Origin: Acidobacteriota bacterium
Lineage (GTDB): Bacteria > Acidobacteriota > Holophagae > Holophagales > Holophagaceae
Direction: 5' to 3'
Assembly (NCBI GenBank): GCA_016195985.1
Contig: JACPYP010000020.1
Location: forward strand, 1-64,000
DNA: 64,000 nucleotides
A program made the translations under genes and the position numbers. Positions 1 through 8,856 of the stretch are shown here, one piece after another. How positions within the stretch are numbered: the stretch's first letter is position 1; every line of letters begins with the position of its first letter. The notes under the pieces are model-generated. The model was not told the origin of the DNA and searched no databases. It was given only the letters and a program-made list of their open reading frames with translations.

Positions 1-138
1 AGCAGCCTGGGTTCCACCGCCTCCGAGACCATCACCTACACCAACACCTCCGCCACCGCCACGGTGTTCTACATCAAGGTGATCGCCTACGCCGGCTCCA
101 GCACCACCACGCCCTACAACCTCGCCCTCACCCGCTGA
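1..138 (+). CDS. C-terminus of a secreted protein, PPC-like domain (partial)
   Basis: The frame opens at base 1 and ends at TGA 136-138, so only the last 45 residues are visible and the gene begins outside the window. They are rich in Ser, Thr and Tyr and contain alternating beta-strand patterns (FYIKVIAYAG, then PYNLALTR). This resembles the end of a bacterial pre-peptidase C-terminal (PPC) domain, a beta-sandwich found at the end of secreted peptidases and other exported proteins. The role of the whole protein cannot be told. A perfect hairpin follows the stop. Confidence 0.5.
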   Translation, partial: SSLGSTASETITYTNTSATATVFYIKVIAYAGSSTTTPYNLALTR

Positions 139-154
139 GGCTGCTCCGCCACAC

Positions 155-184
155 AAAACAGGGCCGCTCCTGCGGCCCTGTTTT
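155..184. terminator. Bidirectional intrinsic terminator
   Basis: A perfect 13-bp inverted repeat (155-167 and 172-184) encloses a TCCT loop. The stem has a GC-rich core flanked by A4 and T4, so it can terminate both the upstream + strand gene and the convergent recN. Confidence 0.85.
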
Positions 185-189
185 CTTGT

Positions 190-1881
190 TCAGCCCTCCA
201 GCAGCACCTTGGCGTGCTCCAAGGCCTCGGGGCGGTCCGGGTGGCCCGACAGCAGCCGCGCCAGTTCCCGGTTGCGGGCCTCGCCCGCCACCCAGCTGAG
301 CGCGCTCCGGGTGCGCCCCCCTTCGGTCTCCTTGTTCAAGCGCCCGTGGCGGTCCGCCCGCGCGGCCACCTGGGCCAGGTGGGTCACGGCCAGCACCTGG
401 TGGGCCCGGCCCAGTTCGGCCACGGCCTTCCCCACCGCCAGGGCCGTTTCGCCGCCCAGGCCCGAATCCACTTCATCCAGCACCAGCGTCAAGCTGTCCC
501 GCCGGTTCGAGGCCGGGGAGCCCAGCGACAATCCGGCCCCGACCAGGGCCAGCATGAGGCGGCTCAGTTCACCGCCCGAGGCGATCTTGGCCAGGGGCCG
601 GAATCCTTCGCCGGGATTGGGCTCGATCCAAATGGCCAGGGCCGAAAACCCCGAGGCGGCCACCCGCACGGAGCGCCCGCTCTGCTGGACGGGGCTGCCG
701 GATTCCTCGGCCAGGGACAGGCGCAACTGGATGCGCGCCCCCTTCATGCCCAGGCGGCCCAGACGCTTCTGAACCTCGGCCTCCAGCTTGGGGATGGCCT
801 CCGCGCGCCGCCCGTGCAGGGCTTCGGCGGCGGCGCGGTAGGTTTCCGCCACCCTGGCCAGGGCCCGTTCCAGATCCTTGATGGAGGCTTCCCCCGAAAG
901 CAGGGAGCGCTGCTCGTCACGAAGGGCTGCGGCGCGGCCGGGCAACTCCTCCGGTTCGCAGCGCTGGCGCCGGGCCAGGCGCTCGTAGGAGGCCAGGCGG
1001 GCCTCCATGGCCTCGATGCGGTCCGCTCCCGCGCCGGCCCAGCGCTGAGCCTGGTCCTGGGCCAGGGCCAGGAGATCCTCCAGCTCCAGCGCCGCGGAGC
1101 GAAGCCGGTCCTGCTCTGCCGCGGCATCGGGCCAGTGGGCCACGGCGCGCATGAGGGCCTTGTGGGCCAGCTCCACCTGGGGCACACCCACATGCAAAGC
1201 CTCCGCCGCCTCGCGGAAGGCCTGCTCCAGATGCACGGCGTGGCGCAGGGGCTCGCGGTCCTCCTTGAGCTGGGCCCATTCGCCAGGTTTGGGCGCCAGC
1301 TTGTCGAGGTCCGCCAGGGCTTCCGCCAGCTGCTCGAGGCGCTGCTCCCGCTCGGCCTCGCTGCGGCGCCGCGCCTTGAGGGCCCCTTCCGCCTCGCGCA
1401 CGGCGGCGGCCTCGGCCTCCAGGGCCGGTTCCAGGCCCAGCACCTCGTCGATGAGCGCCAGGTGCCGGTCCTCCCCCAGCAGGGACTGATGGTCGTGTTG
1501 GCTGGTGAGACGCATCCAAAGGCGGCCCGCGTCGCGCAGATCCGCCAGGGAACAGCTGGCCCCGTTGATCCAGGCCCGGCTGCGGCCCGGACCCACCTCG
1601 CGGCGGAGCACCACGGGCTGCTCTTCGGGCAGGCCGCGCTCGGCCAGGAAAGCCTGCCAGGCTTCGAAACGGCCCTCCACCACGGCCTCGACCGTGGCCC
1701 GGTCCGATCCGTGGCGCACCAGTTCGGCATCCCCCCGGGCGCCCACCAGCAGGGACAGGGCATCCACCAGCAGGGACTTGCCCGCCCCGGTTTCGCCCGT
1801 GAGCACCGTGAAGCCCTCCCCCCAATCCAGGGACAGGTCTTCCACCAGGGCCAGGTTCTGGATGCGGAGCGAGGAGAGCAT
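190..1881 (-). CDS. recN: DNA repair protein RecN
   Basis: RecN is an SMC-like ATPase that tethers DNA ends during recombinational double-strand break repair in the cytoplasm. The 563 residues match the usual RecN length. An N-terminal head half contains Walker A (GETGAGKS, residues 29-36). A long charged coiled-coil centre follows (about 150-360). The C-terminal head half has a signature-like region (IASGGELSRLMLA) and Walker B (LVLDEVDSGLGG). The start is the ATG at 1881, with only a weak upstream Shine-Dalgarno. The gene ends convergently against the shared terminator at 155-184 and stands alone as a transcription unit. Confidence 0.95.
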   Translation of the reverse strand: MLSSLRIQNLALVEDLSLDWGEGFTVLTGETGAGKSLLVDALSLLVGARGDAELVRHGSDRATVEAVVEGRFEAWQAFLAERGLPEEQPVVLRREVGPGRSRAWINGASCSLADLRDAGRLWMRLTSQHDHQSLLGEDRHLALIDEVLGLEPALEAEAAAVREAEGALKARRRSEAEREQRLEQLAEALADLDKLAPKPGEWAQLKEDREPLRHAVHLEQAFREAAEALHVGVPQVELAHKALMRAVAHWPDAAAEQDRLRSAALELEDLLALAQDQAQRWAGAGADRIEAMEARLASYERLARRQRCEPEELPGRAAALRDEQRSLLSGEASIKDLERALARVAETYRAAAEALHGRRAEAIPKLEAEVQKRLGRLGMKGARIQLRLSLAEESGSPVQQSGRSVRVAASGFSALAIWIEPNPGEGFRPLAKIASGGELSRLMLALVGAGLSLGSPASNRRDSLTLVLDEVDSGLGGETALAVGKAVAELGRAHQVLAVTHLAQVAARADRHGRLNKETEGGRTRSALSWVAGEARNRELARLLSGHPDRPEALEHAKVLLEG

Positions 1882-1933
1882 CCGACCAGTCTAGCGGGGC
1901 TGTGGCTCAGGACGATCCGCGACCTCCCTACGG

Positions 1934-1967
1934 CATCACATTGATGGGTGATCTCTTCAATGTGATG
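1934..1967. promoter_or_regulatory. Inverted repeat in the recN/kinase intergenic region
   Basis: The 259-base gap between divergent recN and the kinase gene contains a perfect 11-bp inverted repeat: CATCACATTGA at 1934-1944 and its complement at 1957-1967, with a 12-base spacer. There is no T-run, so it looks more like an operator than a terminator. A second small palindrome (CGGTT-CAA-AACCG) lies near 1997-2009. No convincing -35/-10 pair was seen. Confidence 0.45.
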
Positions 1968-2140
1968 GGTGCCGTGCAGAGCGGCGGCTTGGTCAACGGT
2001 TCAAAACCGCTCAGACAATGACCTTAAGAAGATGGAACAGAATCTGCTCCGTCCCTGAAGGTTCATGGTCCTCCCGCAAATCCTTCGCGGTTGAAGTTGC
2101 GTTTCTCAGAGGGCGAGATGGTCGAGGCTAAGGCGGTGCT

Positions 2141-4057
2141 GTGCCCAACGACAAAAAGACAGAACAGGCGCTACGAGCCTCCGAGCTCTCCTATCGACGG
2201 CTTTTCGAGGCGGCCCAGGACGGCATCCTGATCCTGGAGGCTCGAACGGGGCGCGTACAGGATGCGAACCCCTTTCTGGTCAAGCTGCTTGGCATCCCCC
2301 TCCAGGAAATGCTGGGGAAAACCGTTGGTGAGCTGAGTCCCTTCCGGGATCTGCTGTCCAACCAGATCATGCTGGAGCGTCTGCAGCAGAATGGCTATAT
2401 CCGCTACGAGGACCTGCCCCTGGAAACCAAGGATGGCCGCAGGATCGCGGTGGAATTCGTCAGCAATGTCTACCAGTCCGGCGACGATACGGTGATCCAA
2501 TGCAACATTCGCGACATCACGGCGCGGAAGAAAGCGGAAGCGTCCAACACCCGCTTGGCGATGGCGGTGGAACAGGCCGCCGAGACCATCATGATCACCG
2601 ATACCCGGGGCGTGATCCTCTATGTCAACCCAGCCTTCGAGAAGACCTCGGGGTACAGCGAGACGGAGGCCCTGGGCCGGCAACCTCGAATCCTTAAAAG
2701 TGACAAACAGGACGATGCGTTCTACCGGAACCTCTGGGCCAGCCTGGAGCGAGGCGAGCGATGGGAGGGCCATTTCATCAACCGGCGCAAGGATGCCACC
2801 CTCTATGAAGAGGACGCCACCATCTCTCCGGTGCGCGATACCGCCGGAACCATCGTCAACTACGTGGCCATCAAGCGGGACGTCACCCGGGAAGTCCAGC
2901 TCGAGGCCCAGTTTCGCCAGGCACAAAAAATGGAGGCCATCGGCCAGCTCGCGGGGGGCGTGGCCCATGATTTCAACAACCTCCTGGCCGTCATCCAGAT
3001 GCAGACGGATCTCTTGGGTTTCGCAGGCGATCTCAGCCAGGCTCAGGCCCAATCCATCAAGGAAATTGTCACCTGCGTGGACCGGGCGACCGATTTAACC
3101 CGGCAGCTGTTGTTGTTCAGCCGCCGGGAAGCCTTTCAACCGGTACCCCTGGATTTGAACGAAGCCATCCAGAGCACCATCAACATGCTGAAGCGCATCA
3201 TCAGGGAAGATGTCGAAATGCAGTTCACGTTCGCAGCTGGGCCCCTGCTCCTGCTGGCAGACCCGGGCATGTTGAATCAAATCCTGCTGAACCTTGCCGT
3301 GAACGCCCGGGACGCCATGCCCCAAGGCGGCAGGTTGCTCATCGAGACCTCGACCGCGGATTTCGACGACCTGGCTGTAGCTCAATCCGTCAAGGTGCAG
3401 ATCGGGGCGTTCGTCTGCCTCAGCGTGAGCGACACCGGGTGCGGCATCGCCCCGGACATCCTTCCCCACATCTTTGAGCCATTCTTTACGACCAAGGCCG
3501 TCGGCAAAGGAACGGGTCTGGGCTTGGCCACGGTATTCGGCATCGTCCAGCAGCACCAGGGTTGGGCCAACGTCTATACGGAAGCAGATCGGGGGACGAT
3601 GTTCCGGATCTACCTTCCCCGATTGGCGGGCGAAGCCGTCGCGGAGTACGCCCCGGCGCTGCTTCAGCCCCTGCGTGGCGGAACCGAGACGGTCCTGCTA
3701 GTGGAAGACGAACCAGCCTTGCGCCTTGCCGTGGGCAAGGCCCTTTCCCAGCTGGGCTACCACATCCTCGAGGCGGCCAGCGGCATCAAGGCCCTGGCGG
3801 TTTGGCGGCAGCACCAACAAAACATACACCTGCTTCTGACCGACCTGGTGATGCCCGATGGGCTCTCGGGAAAGGATCTGGCCGACTTGCTTCTGAAAGA
3901 AAACCCCGCCCTGAAGGTGGTCTACATGAGCGGCTACAGCGCCGAGGTGGTTGACAAGGATTTCCCCATCCAGGAACGCATCCATTTCCTCAACAAGCCC
4001 TTCTCCCTCAAGCAGCTCGCACAGATCCTCCGGACCTGCGTGGAAACCCCGGCCTAG
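2141..4057 (+). CDS. PAS-PAS hybrid sensor histidine kinase with receiver
   Basis: Cytoplasmic hybrid kinase of 638 residues with no membrane segment. Two PAS domains (about 15-125 and 135-255) are each followed by a PAC-like stretch. The HisKA box is [11 protein letters not shown] with phospho-acceptor His276. The HATPase has N, G1 (DTGCGI) and G2 (GKGTGLGL) boxes around 380-500. A C-terminal receiver (about 520-635) has phospho-acceptor Asp568 in LLTDLVMPD. The PAS2-HisKA-HATPase-REC order is typical of NtrB-like hybrid kinases that pass phosphate on through a phosphotransfer protein or regulate in trans. The start is GTG at 2141 without a strong Shine-Dalgarno, and no in-frame ATG lies nearby upstream. 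The stop overlaps the stop of the convergent lipoprotein gene by four bases. No response regulator is adjacent, so the target is unknown. Confidence 0.9.
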   Translation: MPNDKKTEQALRASELSYRRLFEAAQDGILILEARTGRVQDANPFLVKLLGIPLQEMLGKTVGELSPFRDLLSNQIMLERLQQNGYIRYEDLPLETKDGRRIAVEFVSNVYQSGDDTVIQCNIRDITARKKAEASNTRLAMAVEQAAETIMITDTRGVILYVNPAFEKTSGYSETEALGRQPRILKSDKQDDAFYRNLWASLERGERWEGHFINRRKDATLYEEDATISPVRDTAGTIVNYVAIKRDVTREVQLEAQFRQAQKMEAIGQLAGGVAHDFNNLLAVIQMQTDLLGFAGDLSQAQAQSIKEIVTCVDRATDLTRQLLLFSRREAFQPVPLDLNEAIQSTINMLKRIIREDVEMQFTFAAGPLLLLADPGMLNQILLNLAVNARDAMPQGGRLLIETSTADFDDLAVAQSVKVQIGAFVCLSVSDTGCGIAPDILPHIFEPFFTTKAVGKGTGLGLATVFGIVQQHQGWANVYTEADRGTMFRIYLPRLAGEAVAEYAPALLQPLRGGTETVLLVEDEPALRLAVGKALSQLGYHILEAASGIKALAVWRQHQQNIHLLLTDLVMPDGLSGKDLADLLLKENPALKVVYMSGYSAEVVDKDFPIQERIHFLNKPFSLKQLAQILRTCVETPA

Positions 4058-6357
4058 TTGCTCCCATTCCCGCTCACTGTGTTGTCGCTGACGGTAACCG
4101 TCGAGTCGGCGACGATCTGCCAGATGCCCGGCCCCGCGTTGCCCGTCACCGTGTTCCCGGTGATGGTGGAACCGCCGCAATCGGAGATGAGGATGCCCAC
4201 CCCGGTCCAGTACTCGGACCCGGACACCCGAAGGGTCCCCTTCACCGTGTTGCCCTTCACCGTCGTGTGGGTGGCGCGGTCCGTGAGCCGGATCCCCTCG
4301 CCGGTGTTGTTCAGCACCTGGTTGTTGGTGACCTGCACGCCGTCGAACACCGTGATGTTGACGGCCTGCTTGTAGCCTCCACCAGAGGGACTCAATCCGT
4401 TCCCGTTCACCAGATTCTGGTCGAAGACGATGTTCGTCCCGAAGGCTGACCCCGCGAAGGGCGTTCCGCACTGGAACCCGCCCCCGGCGTTGTTCGTGAG
4501 GGTGCAGCCGGTGATGGTGACGTTGTTCGCGGTTTCGCCGCTGTTCGGCTCCACGTTGATGCCCGTCTCCGGCGGCGTGCCCGTGGTGTTCTTGAAGGTG
4601 GACTGCTTCACCACCAGGCCGTCCACGCTGGTGATCGACAGCCCCTGCCGCCGGTTGTGGTCCGAGGTCACGTTGCACAGGGTCACGCGGGTGCTCTGGA
4701 AACCCACGTAGAAGCCATCCCCCCAGCAATCCTGCACCGTGACCCCATCCACCACCACCTGGTCCGAGCCGCTGATGGAAATCCCCATCCCCCACTCCCC
4801 GCCCGTGCCCTGGTGGGCGCCCCGGTCTCCCAGCAGGGTTCCCCCGGCGATGGTCACGCGGCTGACGTTCTTGACGCTGAGAATGGCGTAGTTGGACGCC
4901 GCGTTGGGAATGGCCTTCAGGACGGCGCCCGATCCGAGGCGCAGGGTCAGGTTGCTGCCGACCAGGATGCCGGCGCCGCCCTGGGCCAGCGCGTTGACCA
5001 TGTAGGTGCCGTCCGGGATCAACACCGTCCCCCCGGAACCGGCCATGGCGTTCACCGCCGCCTGGATGGCCGCCGTGTCGTCCGCCGACCCGTCCCCCTT
5101 CGCGCCGTAAGGCGCATTCCGCACATTCACGGTCCCGTCGGAGGCGGGGGCCGGAGCGCACCCGCTCTGGACGGAGATGGCCGAAACGCCTGATTTCGTC
5201 GCATCGGCGCTGCTCGTGGCCGTCACGATATCGCTGCCGCTGCTTCCCGGCGCCGTGTAGAGCCCCTTGGCATCGACGCTTCCCCGCTGGGCCGACCAGA
5301 CCACGCTCCGGCTGTAGTCCCCGGTGCCCGCCACCGTCGCGGTGAATGATTTCTGCTCGGAGGGCGCGAGGATCCAGGAAGCGGGGCTGACCGCCACTCC
5401 GGTGATGGTGGGCTTGCCAGGCTCGACGGGCGTGACCGTCACCGCCGCGACTCCGGTCTTGGCGCTGTTTTGCACGCTGGTGGCGGTCACCAGATCGCTG
5501 CCGCTGGTGGCGGGCGCCGTGTAGACGCCCCCGCTGGTGATGCTGCCCCGCTGCGCGGACCATGTGACCGCCGTGCTGTAGGAGCCCGTGCCTGAAACCG
5601 TGGCGGTGAACTGGCCCTGGGCCCCGGCGGCCAGGCTCAGCGTTCCAGGATTCACGGCCACGGCGGTGACACTGCCCGGATCCGCCACGGTGACGGCGGC
5701 CATGGCGCCCTTCGCCGTAGCCACCACGCTGGTGGCTTTGACGGTGTGGCTGCCCGTGGCTGCCGGGGCTGTATAGGTGACGGTTCCGCCTGTCCCGGCC
5801 AGCGTTCCCGTGGTGGCGTTGCCGCCCGTGACGCCGTCCACGGTCCAGGTGACGGCCGTGTTGGCCGATCCGCTCACGGTGGCCGTGAAGGGCTGGGAGG
5901 CTCCCGGACCAAGCGTCACCGCCGCCGGGTTCAGGGCCACCTGCACCGAGGCCGTCACTGTCACATCCATGGAGGCGCTCTTGGCCGTGTCCGCCACGCT
6001 GGTGGCCTGGACGGTGTGGCTGCCCGCGGCCGCCGGAGCCGTGTAGGTGGCGGTCCCGCCCGTCCCCGTCAGCGTTCCCGTGGTGGCATTGCCGCCGGCG
6101 ACGCCATCCACAGTCCAGGTCACCGCGGTGTTGACCGATCCGCTCACGGTGGCCGTGAAGAGGACCGTGCCCCCCGGGGCGACGGGCGTTTTCGGAGTCG
6201 CGTCCAGGCTGATGCTCACGGAGGTGGCGGGGGCCTTGGCGGGAACGCTCTCCCCGCCGCAGCCGAGCGCCAGGCCAAGAACCAGACCGGGCACCGGGGC
6301 GGCCACGAGTTCCCAGATTGGCGGATGGACATTCCCGGTTCGCACTGGAGACCTCAC
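4054..6357 (-). CDS. Lipoprotein with four Ig-like repeats and a right-handed beta-helix
   Basis: Exported protein of 767 residues. The N-terminus has a hydrophobic stretch ending in LGLALGCGGE, a probable lipobox with Cys at about residue 33. Four bacterial Ig-like repeats follow (about 45-385). Each carries a VTW core and the phrase TYTAP or VYTAP, then ATS and a VTV-type end. The second half begins VRNAPYGAKGDGSADD, the signature of pectate-lyase-3/polygalacturonase-like beta-helices, and continues as helix coils rich in N-x-V-T-x-x-x. No catalytic residues can be assigned. Surface glycan or extracellular polymer binding or cleavage is plausible from the family, not shown. The start is GTG at 6357, and other starts are possible. 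The gene overlaps the upstream kinase stop by four bases. Confidence 0.8.
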   Translation of the reverse strand: MRSPVRTGNVHPPIWELVAAPVPGLVLGLALGCGGESVPAKAPATSVSISLDATPKTPVAPGGTVLFTATVSGSVNTAVTWTVDGVAGGNATTGTLTGTGGTATYTAPAAAGSHTVQATSVADTAKSASMDVTVTASVQVALNPAAVTLGPGASQPFTATVSGSANTAVTWTVDGVTGGNATTGTLAGTGGTVTYTAPAATGSHTVKATSVVATAKGAMAAVTVADPGSVTAVAVNPGTLSLAAGAQGQFTATVSGTGSYSTAVTWSAQRGSITSGGVYTAPATSGSDLVTATSVQNSAKTGVAAVTVTPVEPGKPTITGVAVSPASWILAPSEQKSFTATVAGTGDYSRSVVWSAQRGSVDAKGLYTAPGSSGSDIVTATSSADATKSGVSAISVQSGCAPAPASDGTVNVRNAPYGAKGDGSADDTAAIQAAVNAMAGSGGTVLIPDGTYMVNALAQGGAGILVGSNLTLRLGSGAVLKAIPNAASNYAILSVKNVSRVTIAGGTLLGDRGAHQGTGGEWGMGISISGSDQVVVDGVTVQDCWGDGFYVGFQSTRVTLCNVTSDHNRRQGLSITSVDGLVVKQSTFKNTTGTPPETGINVEPNSGETANNVTITGCTLTNNAGGGFQCGTPFAGSAFGTNIVFDQNLVNGNGLSPSGGGYKQAVNITVFDGVQVTNNQVLNNTGEGIRLTDRATHTTVKGNTVKGTLRVSGSEYWTGVGILISDCGGSTITGNTVTGNAGPGIWQIVADSTVTVSDNTVSGNGSN
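5740..6170 (-). repeat. Tandem Ig-domain coding repeats
   Basis: Two adjacent Ig-like domains of the lipoprotein are very similar at DNA level. Bases 5778-5889 and 6049-6160 align along about 112 bases with an offset of 271, differing at scattered, largely third-position sites. This points to recent internal duplication; the other two domains are more diverged. Confidence 0.75.
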
Positions 6358-6509
6358 CTGGGCTGAGTGGAGCTCTTAGAAAAAAGAGTGATGGGCCGGA
6401 TCCATAAAATCTTAATCCAATTCCCAGGGATGAACAGGCCAAGGTGTCTTCGAGTCTGGGAGCGGCCCCCAGCCGCCCCCGCCGGTCATACTGGCCTCTG
6501 GAGGAAGAC

Positions 6510-7508
6510 ATGCATTACCGGAAGCCCTGCGGCAGTGTTCTGGAGGCCATCGGCAACACGCCCTTGGTCCGGTTGCGCCGCGTCGTCGAGAACCTTCCGG
6601 TGGAGGTCTTCGCCAAGCTCGAATTCATGAACCCCATGGGCAGCAGCAAAGACCGCATTTCGAAGTACATGATCGAAGCTGCGGAACGCGACGGACGCCT
6701 GAAGCCCGGCGACATGATCATCGAGAACTCCTCGGGCAACACGGCCATGGGCCTGGCTCTCATGGCCATCCAGAAGGGCTACAAGCTCAAGGCAGTGGTG
6801 CGCGACACCATCTCCCAGGAAAAACTGAACCAGCTGCTGGCCCTCGGCGTGCTCGTCCACAAGGTGGACACCAGCCTGCCGCCCGAGCACCCGGACAGCT
6901 ACAACAACATCACGCCGCGCCTGGCCCGGGAGACACCGAACTGCTACTTCCCCGACCAGCACGGCAACCGCGAGAACAACGCCGCCCACTACCACGGCAC
7001 CGGCCCGGAAATCTGGGAGCAGATGGAAGGCCGCATCGACTATCTGGTGGCCGGAGCAGGCACCGGCGGCACCATCGGCGGGGTGGGCCGCTATCTGAAG
7101 GAGAAAGATCCCCGCATCCAGGTGGTGGCCGTGGATCCCGTGGGCTCCGTATTCTCGCCCCACTTCCGCGGCGAGCCGAATCCGAAGGCAGGCCCCTACA
7201 AGCTGGAAGGGTTGGGCGACGAATTCCTCATCCACACCATGGATTTCGAAGTCATCGACGCCATGCACCAGATCACGGACCAGCAGGCCTTCCGGATGGC
7301 GAGGCGGCTGGTCAAGGAAGAGGGCATCCTCGGCGGCGGCTCCAGCGGCGCGGCCCTGTGGGCGGTGCTGCAGGTGGCGAAGGCCCTGCCCCCCATGGAC
7401 CGCCCGGCCCGCATCGTCACCGTGTTCCCCGATGGCGCCGGCCGCTACCTCAGCAGCGTCTTCAACGATGATTGGCTGGCGGAGCGCGGCCTGCTGGGGG
7501 AGGCATGA
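6510..7508 (+). CDS. Cystathionine beta-synthase-like PLP enzyme (catalytic domain only)
   Basis: Fold-type II PLP enzyme of 332 residues. It has the N-terminal phrase AIGNTPLVRL and the PLP lysine in GSSKDR (Lys47). A Ser/Asn/Thr substrate loop (NSSGNTAMG) and the phosphate-binding glycine loop GAGTGGTIGG follow. The C-terminal part (YKLEGLGDEF, EGILGGGSSGAAL) resembles cystathionine beta-synthase more than CysK, but the regulatory CBS domains are absent. It probably condenses serine or an activated serine with homocysteine or sulfide; a cysteine synthase role is the main alternative. I chose ATG 6510, which has GGAGG at 6500-6504, over an upstream in-frame start at 6444. It is the first gene of the sulfur island. 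Confidence 0.8.
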   Translation: MHYRKPCGSVLEAIGNTPLVRLRRVVENLPVEVFAKLEFMNPMGSSKDRISKYMIEAAERDGRLKPGDMIIENSSGNTAMGLALMAIQKGYKLKAVVRDTISQEKLNQLLALGVLVHKVDTSLPPEHPDSYNNITPRLARETPNCYFPDQHGNRENNAAHYHGTGPEIWEQMEGRIDYLVAGAGTGGTIGGVGRYLKEKDPRIQVVAVDPVGSVFSPHFRGEPNPKAGPYKLEGLGDEFLIHTMDFEVIDAMHQITDQQAFRMARRLVKEEGILGGGSSGAALWAVLQVAKALPPMDRPARIVTVFPDGAGRYLSSVFNDDWLAERGLLGEA

Positions 7509-7515
7509 AAGGCTT

Positions 7516-7593
7516 CACCACGGAGCCACGCTCGCCGCTTGCCCAGGCACGGCACCTCCGTGACACCTCCGTGGATTCCGTACCTCCGTGGTG
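7516..7593. repeat. Palindromic repeat element built on the word CCTCCGTG
   Basis: The ends are a perfect 10-bp inverted repeat (CACCACGGAG at 7516-7525, its complement at 7584-7593). The inside repeats CACG/CTCCGTG words, including three CCTCCGTG copies on the right arm. It fills the gap between the CBS-like gene and the E1-beta gene and could fold into one long imperfect hairpin. Confidence 0.6.
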
Positions 7594-7620
7594 TCTCTTG
7601 CTCTTGAAAGGCCGCTCCGC

Positions 7621-8583
7621 ATGACCGCCTTCTCCGGCACCTACGTCGAGGCCATCCGCCAGGCGCTCTTCGACGCCATGGAGGCCGACGGGCGCGTCTG
7701 CTGTCTGGGCGAGGACATCGGCGTCTACGGCGGCGCCTTCCGCGCCACGGAGGGGCTGCTGGAGCGCTTCGGCAAGGACCGCGTCCTGGACACCCCCATC
7801 TCGGAACAGGCCATCGCGGGCGCCGCCATCGGCGCGGCCCTCATGGGCCAGCGGCCCGTGGCGGAATTCCAGTTCATGGATTTCGCGCTGCTGGCCTCGG
7901 ATCTCATGGTGAACTTCGCGGCCAAGGCCCACTGGCGCTGGGGCGCCACCGTGCCCGCCGTGTTCCGCGGGCCCTCGGGCGCTGGCAACGGCGGCGGCCC
8001 CTTCCACAGCCAGAATCCCGAAGGCCATTTCCTGGGCAGCCCGGGCCTGAAGGTGGTGGCGCCAGGCACCGTGCGCGACGCCTACGCCCTGCTCCGCGCC
8101 GCCATCGACGACCCGGACCCCGTGCTCTTCTTCGAGCACAAGCACCTCTACCGCCGCCTGAAGGACCAGTGGGACGAGGCCCCCACCGCCCGCCTGGGCG
8201 AGGCCGCCTTGCGCAAGGACGGCGCCGCCGCCTGCATCATCACCTACGGAGCCGCGCAGCACGTGGCGCTGGAAGCCGTGGCCGGCCTCGACGTGGCCGT
8301 GCTGGACCTGCGCACCCTCTGGCCCCTGGATGATTCGGCCATCGAGGCCCTGGCCCGGCGCACCCACCGCGTGCTGGTGCTTACGGAGGCCTCGCGCACC
8401 TACGGCCCTGGTGCCGAACTGGCGGCCCGCATCGGCGAAACCTGCTTCCCTTGGCTGGACGCCCCCGTGCTGCGGCTGGGCGCCGCCGACACCCCCACGC
8501 CCGCCAGCCCGCCCCTGGAGGCCGCCTACCTGCCCAGCGTGGCCTCGGTGCGCGCCGAAGTGGCCCGGCTGATCGCCTGGTAG
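7621..8583 (+). CDS. 2-oxoacid dehydrogenase E1 component, beta subunit (orphan)
   Basis: 320 residues matching the beta subunit of thiamine-dependent E1 in pyruvate, branched-chain 2-oxoacid or acetoin dehydrogenase complexes. Seen motifs are GEDIGVYGG, DTPISEQAIAG, a FMDF phrase, a FRGPSG potassium-site region and the C-terminal transketolase domain with RTLWPLD. The ATG at 7621 aligns with family starts; an upstream in-frame GTG at 7588 lies inside a palindromic repeat and was not used. E1-alpha, E2 and E3 genes are not adjacent, which is unusual because alpha and beta are normally paired. Substrate cannot be inferred. The partner subunit must be elsewhere in the genome if the enzyme functions. 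Confidence 0.85.
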   Translation: MTAFSGTYVEAIRQALFDAMEADGRVCCLGEDIGVYGGAFRATEGLLERFGKDRVLDTPISEQAIAGAAIGAALMGQRPVAEFQFMDFALLASDLMVNFAAKAHWRWGATVPAVFRGPSGAGNGGGPFHSQNPEGHFLGSPGLKVVAPGTVRDAYALLRAAIDDPDPVLFFEHKHLYRRLKDQWDEAPTARLGEAALRKDGAAACIITYGAAQHVALEAVAGLDVAVLDLRTLWPLDDSAIEALARRTHRVLVLTEASRTYGPGAELAARIGETCFPWLDAPVLRLGAADTPTPASPPLEAAYLPSVASVRAEVARLIAW

Positions 8584-8618
8584 GCAGGCCGCCGAGCCTT
8601 GTTTTTGCCAGCAGCGCC

Positions 8619-8648
8619 TTGACGGCGCCCGGCATCATCGGCCATGCT
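8619..8648 (+). promoter_or_regulatory. Candidate promoter of the metF-fd-metH operon
   Basis: TTGACG at 8619-8624 is followed after 18 bases by CATGCT at 8643-8648. The -10 is poor, but the position just upstream of the S-box fits. Confidence 0.3.
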
Positions 8649-8673
8649 GGGCTCTTGATCTTTGGCAGTCCAA

Positions 8674-8797
8674 GAGCGTTATCCAGAAAGGTGGAGGGAA
8701 AGGCCCTGTGAAACCTTGGCAACCTGCTTATGCAAGGTGCCAATTCCTGCCCCCGGCGTGCCCATGGCACATTCCGGGGGGAAGATACCGAATGTCG
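8674..8797 (+). ncRNA. SAM-I (S-box) riboswitch
   Basis: The conserved S-box core is present in order: CCAGAAAGGTGGAGGG, GGCCCTGTGAAACC, TTGGCAACC, then AAGGTGCCAATTCCTGC, a GC-rich P4 hairpin (about 8751-8780) and GATA closing P1. This class binds S-adenosylmethionine and turns off methionine genes when SAM is high. Unlike the other two S-boxes in the window, no intrinsic terminator follows. Confidence 0.93.
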
Positions 8798-8818
8798 CAG
8801 ACTGACCTTAGCCAACCT

Positions 8819-8856
8819 GGATGCCGATCGACGGGCTGCCCTGCTTAGGCGCATCC
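8819..8856 (+). promoter_or_regulatory. Hairpin covering the metF-fusion ribosome binding region
   Basis: GGATGC (8819-8824) can pair with GCATCC (8851-8856), directly next to the ATG at 8857. The weak Shine-Dalgarno (TAGG, 8846-8849) lies inside the hairpin. This is a candidate translational expression platform for the S-box just upstream. Confidence 0.4.

Noticed and set aside
3698-6511. A 937-codon frame overlapping the lipoprotein gene on the same strand
   Set aside because: Its translation is Arg/Gly/His-rich and repetitive, the wrong frame of the Ig-like repeats; the other frame has clear domains.
7588-7620. GTG 7588 as the start of the E1-beta gene
   Set aside because: It lies in the right arm of a palindromic repeat and adds residues absent from the family; ATG 7621 fits better.
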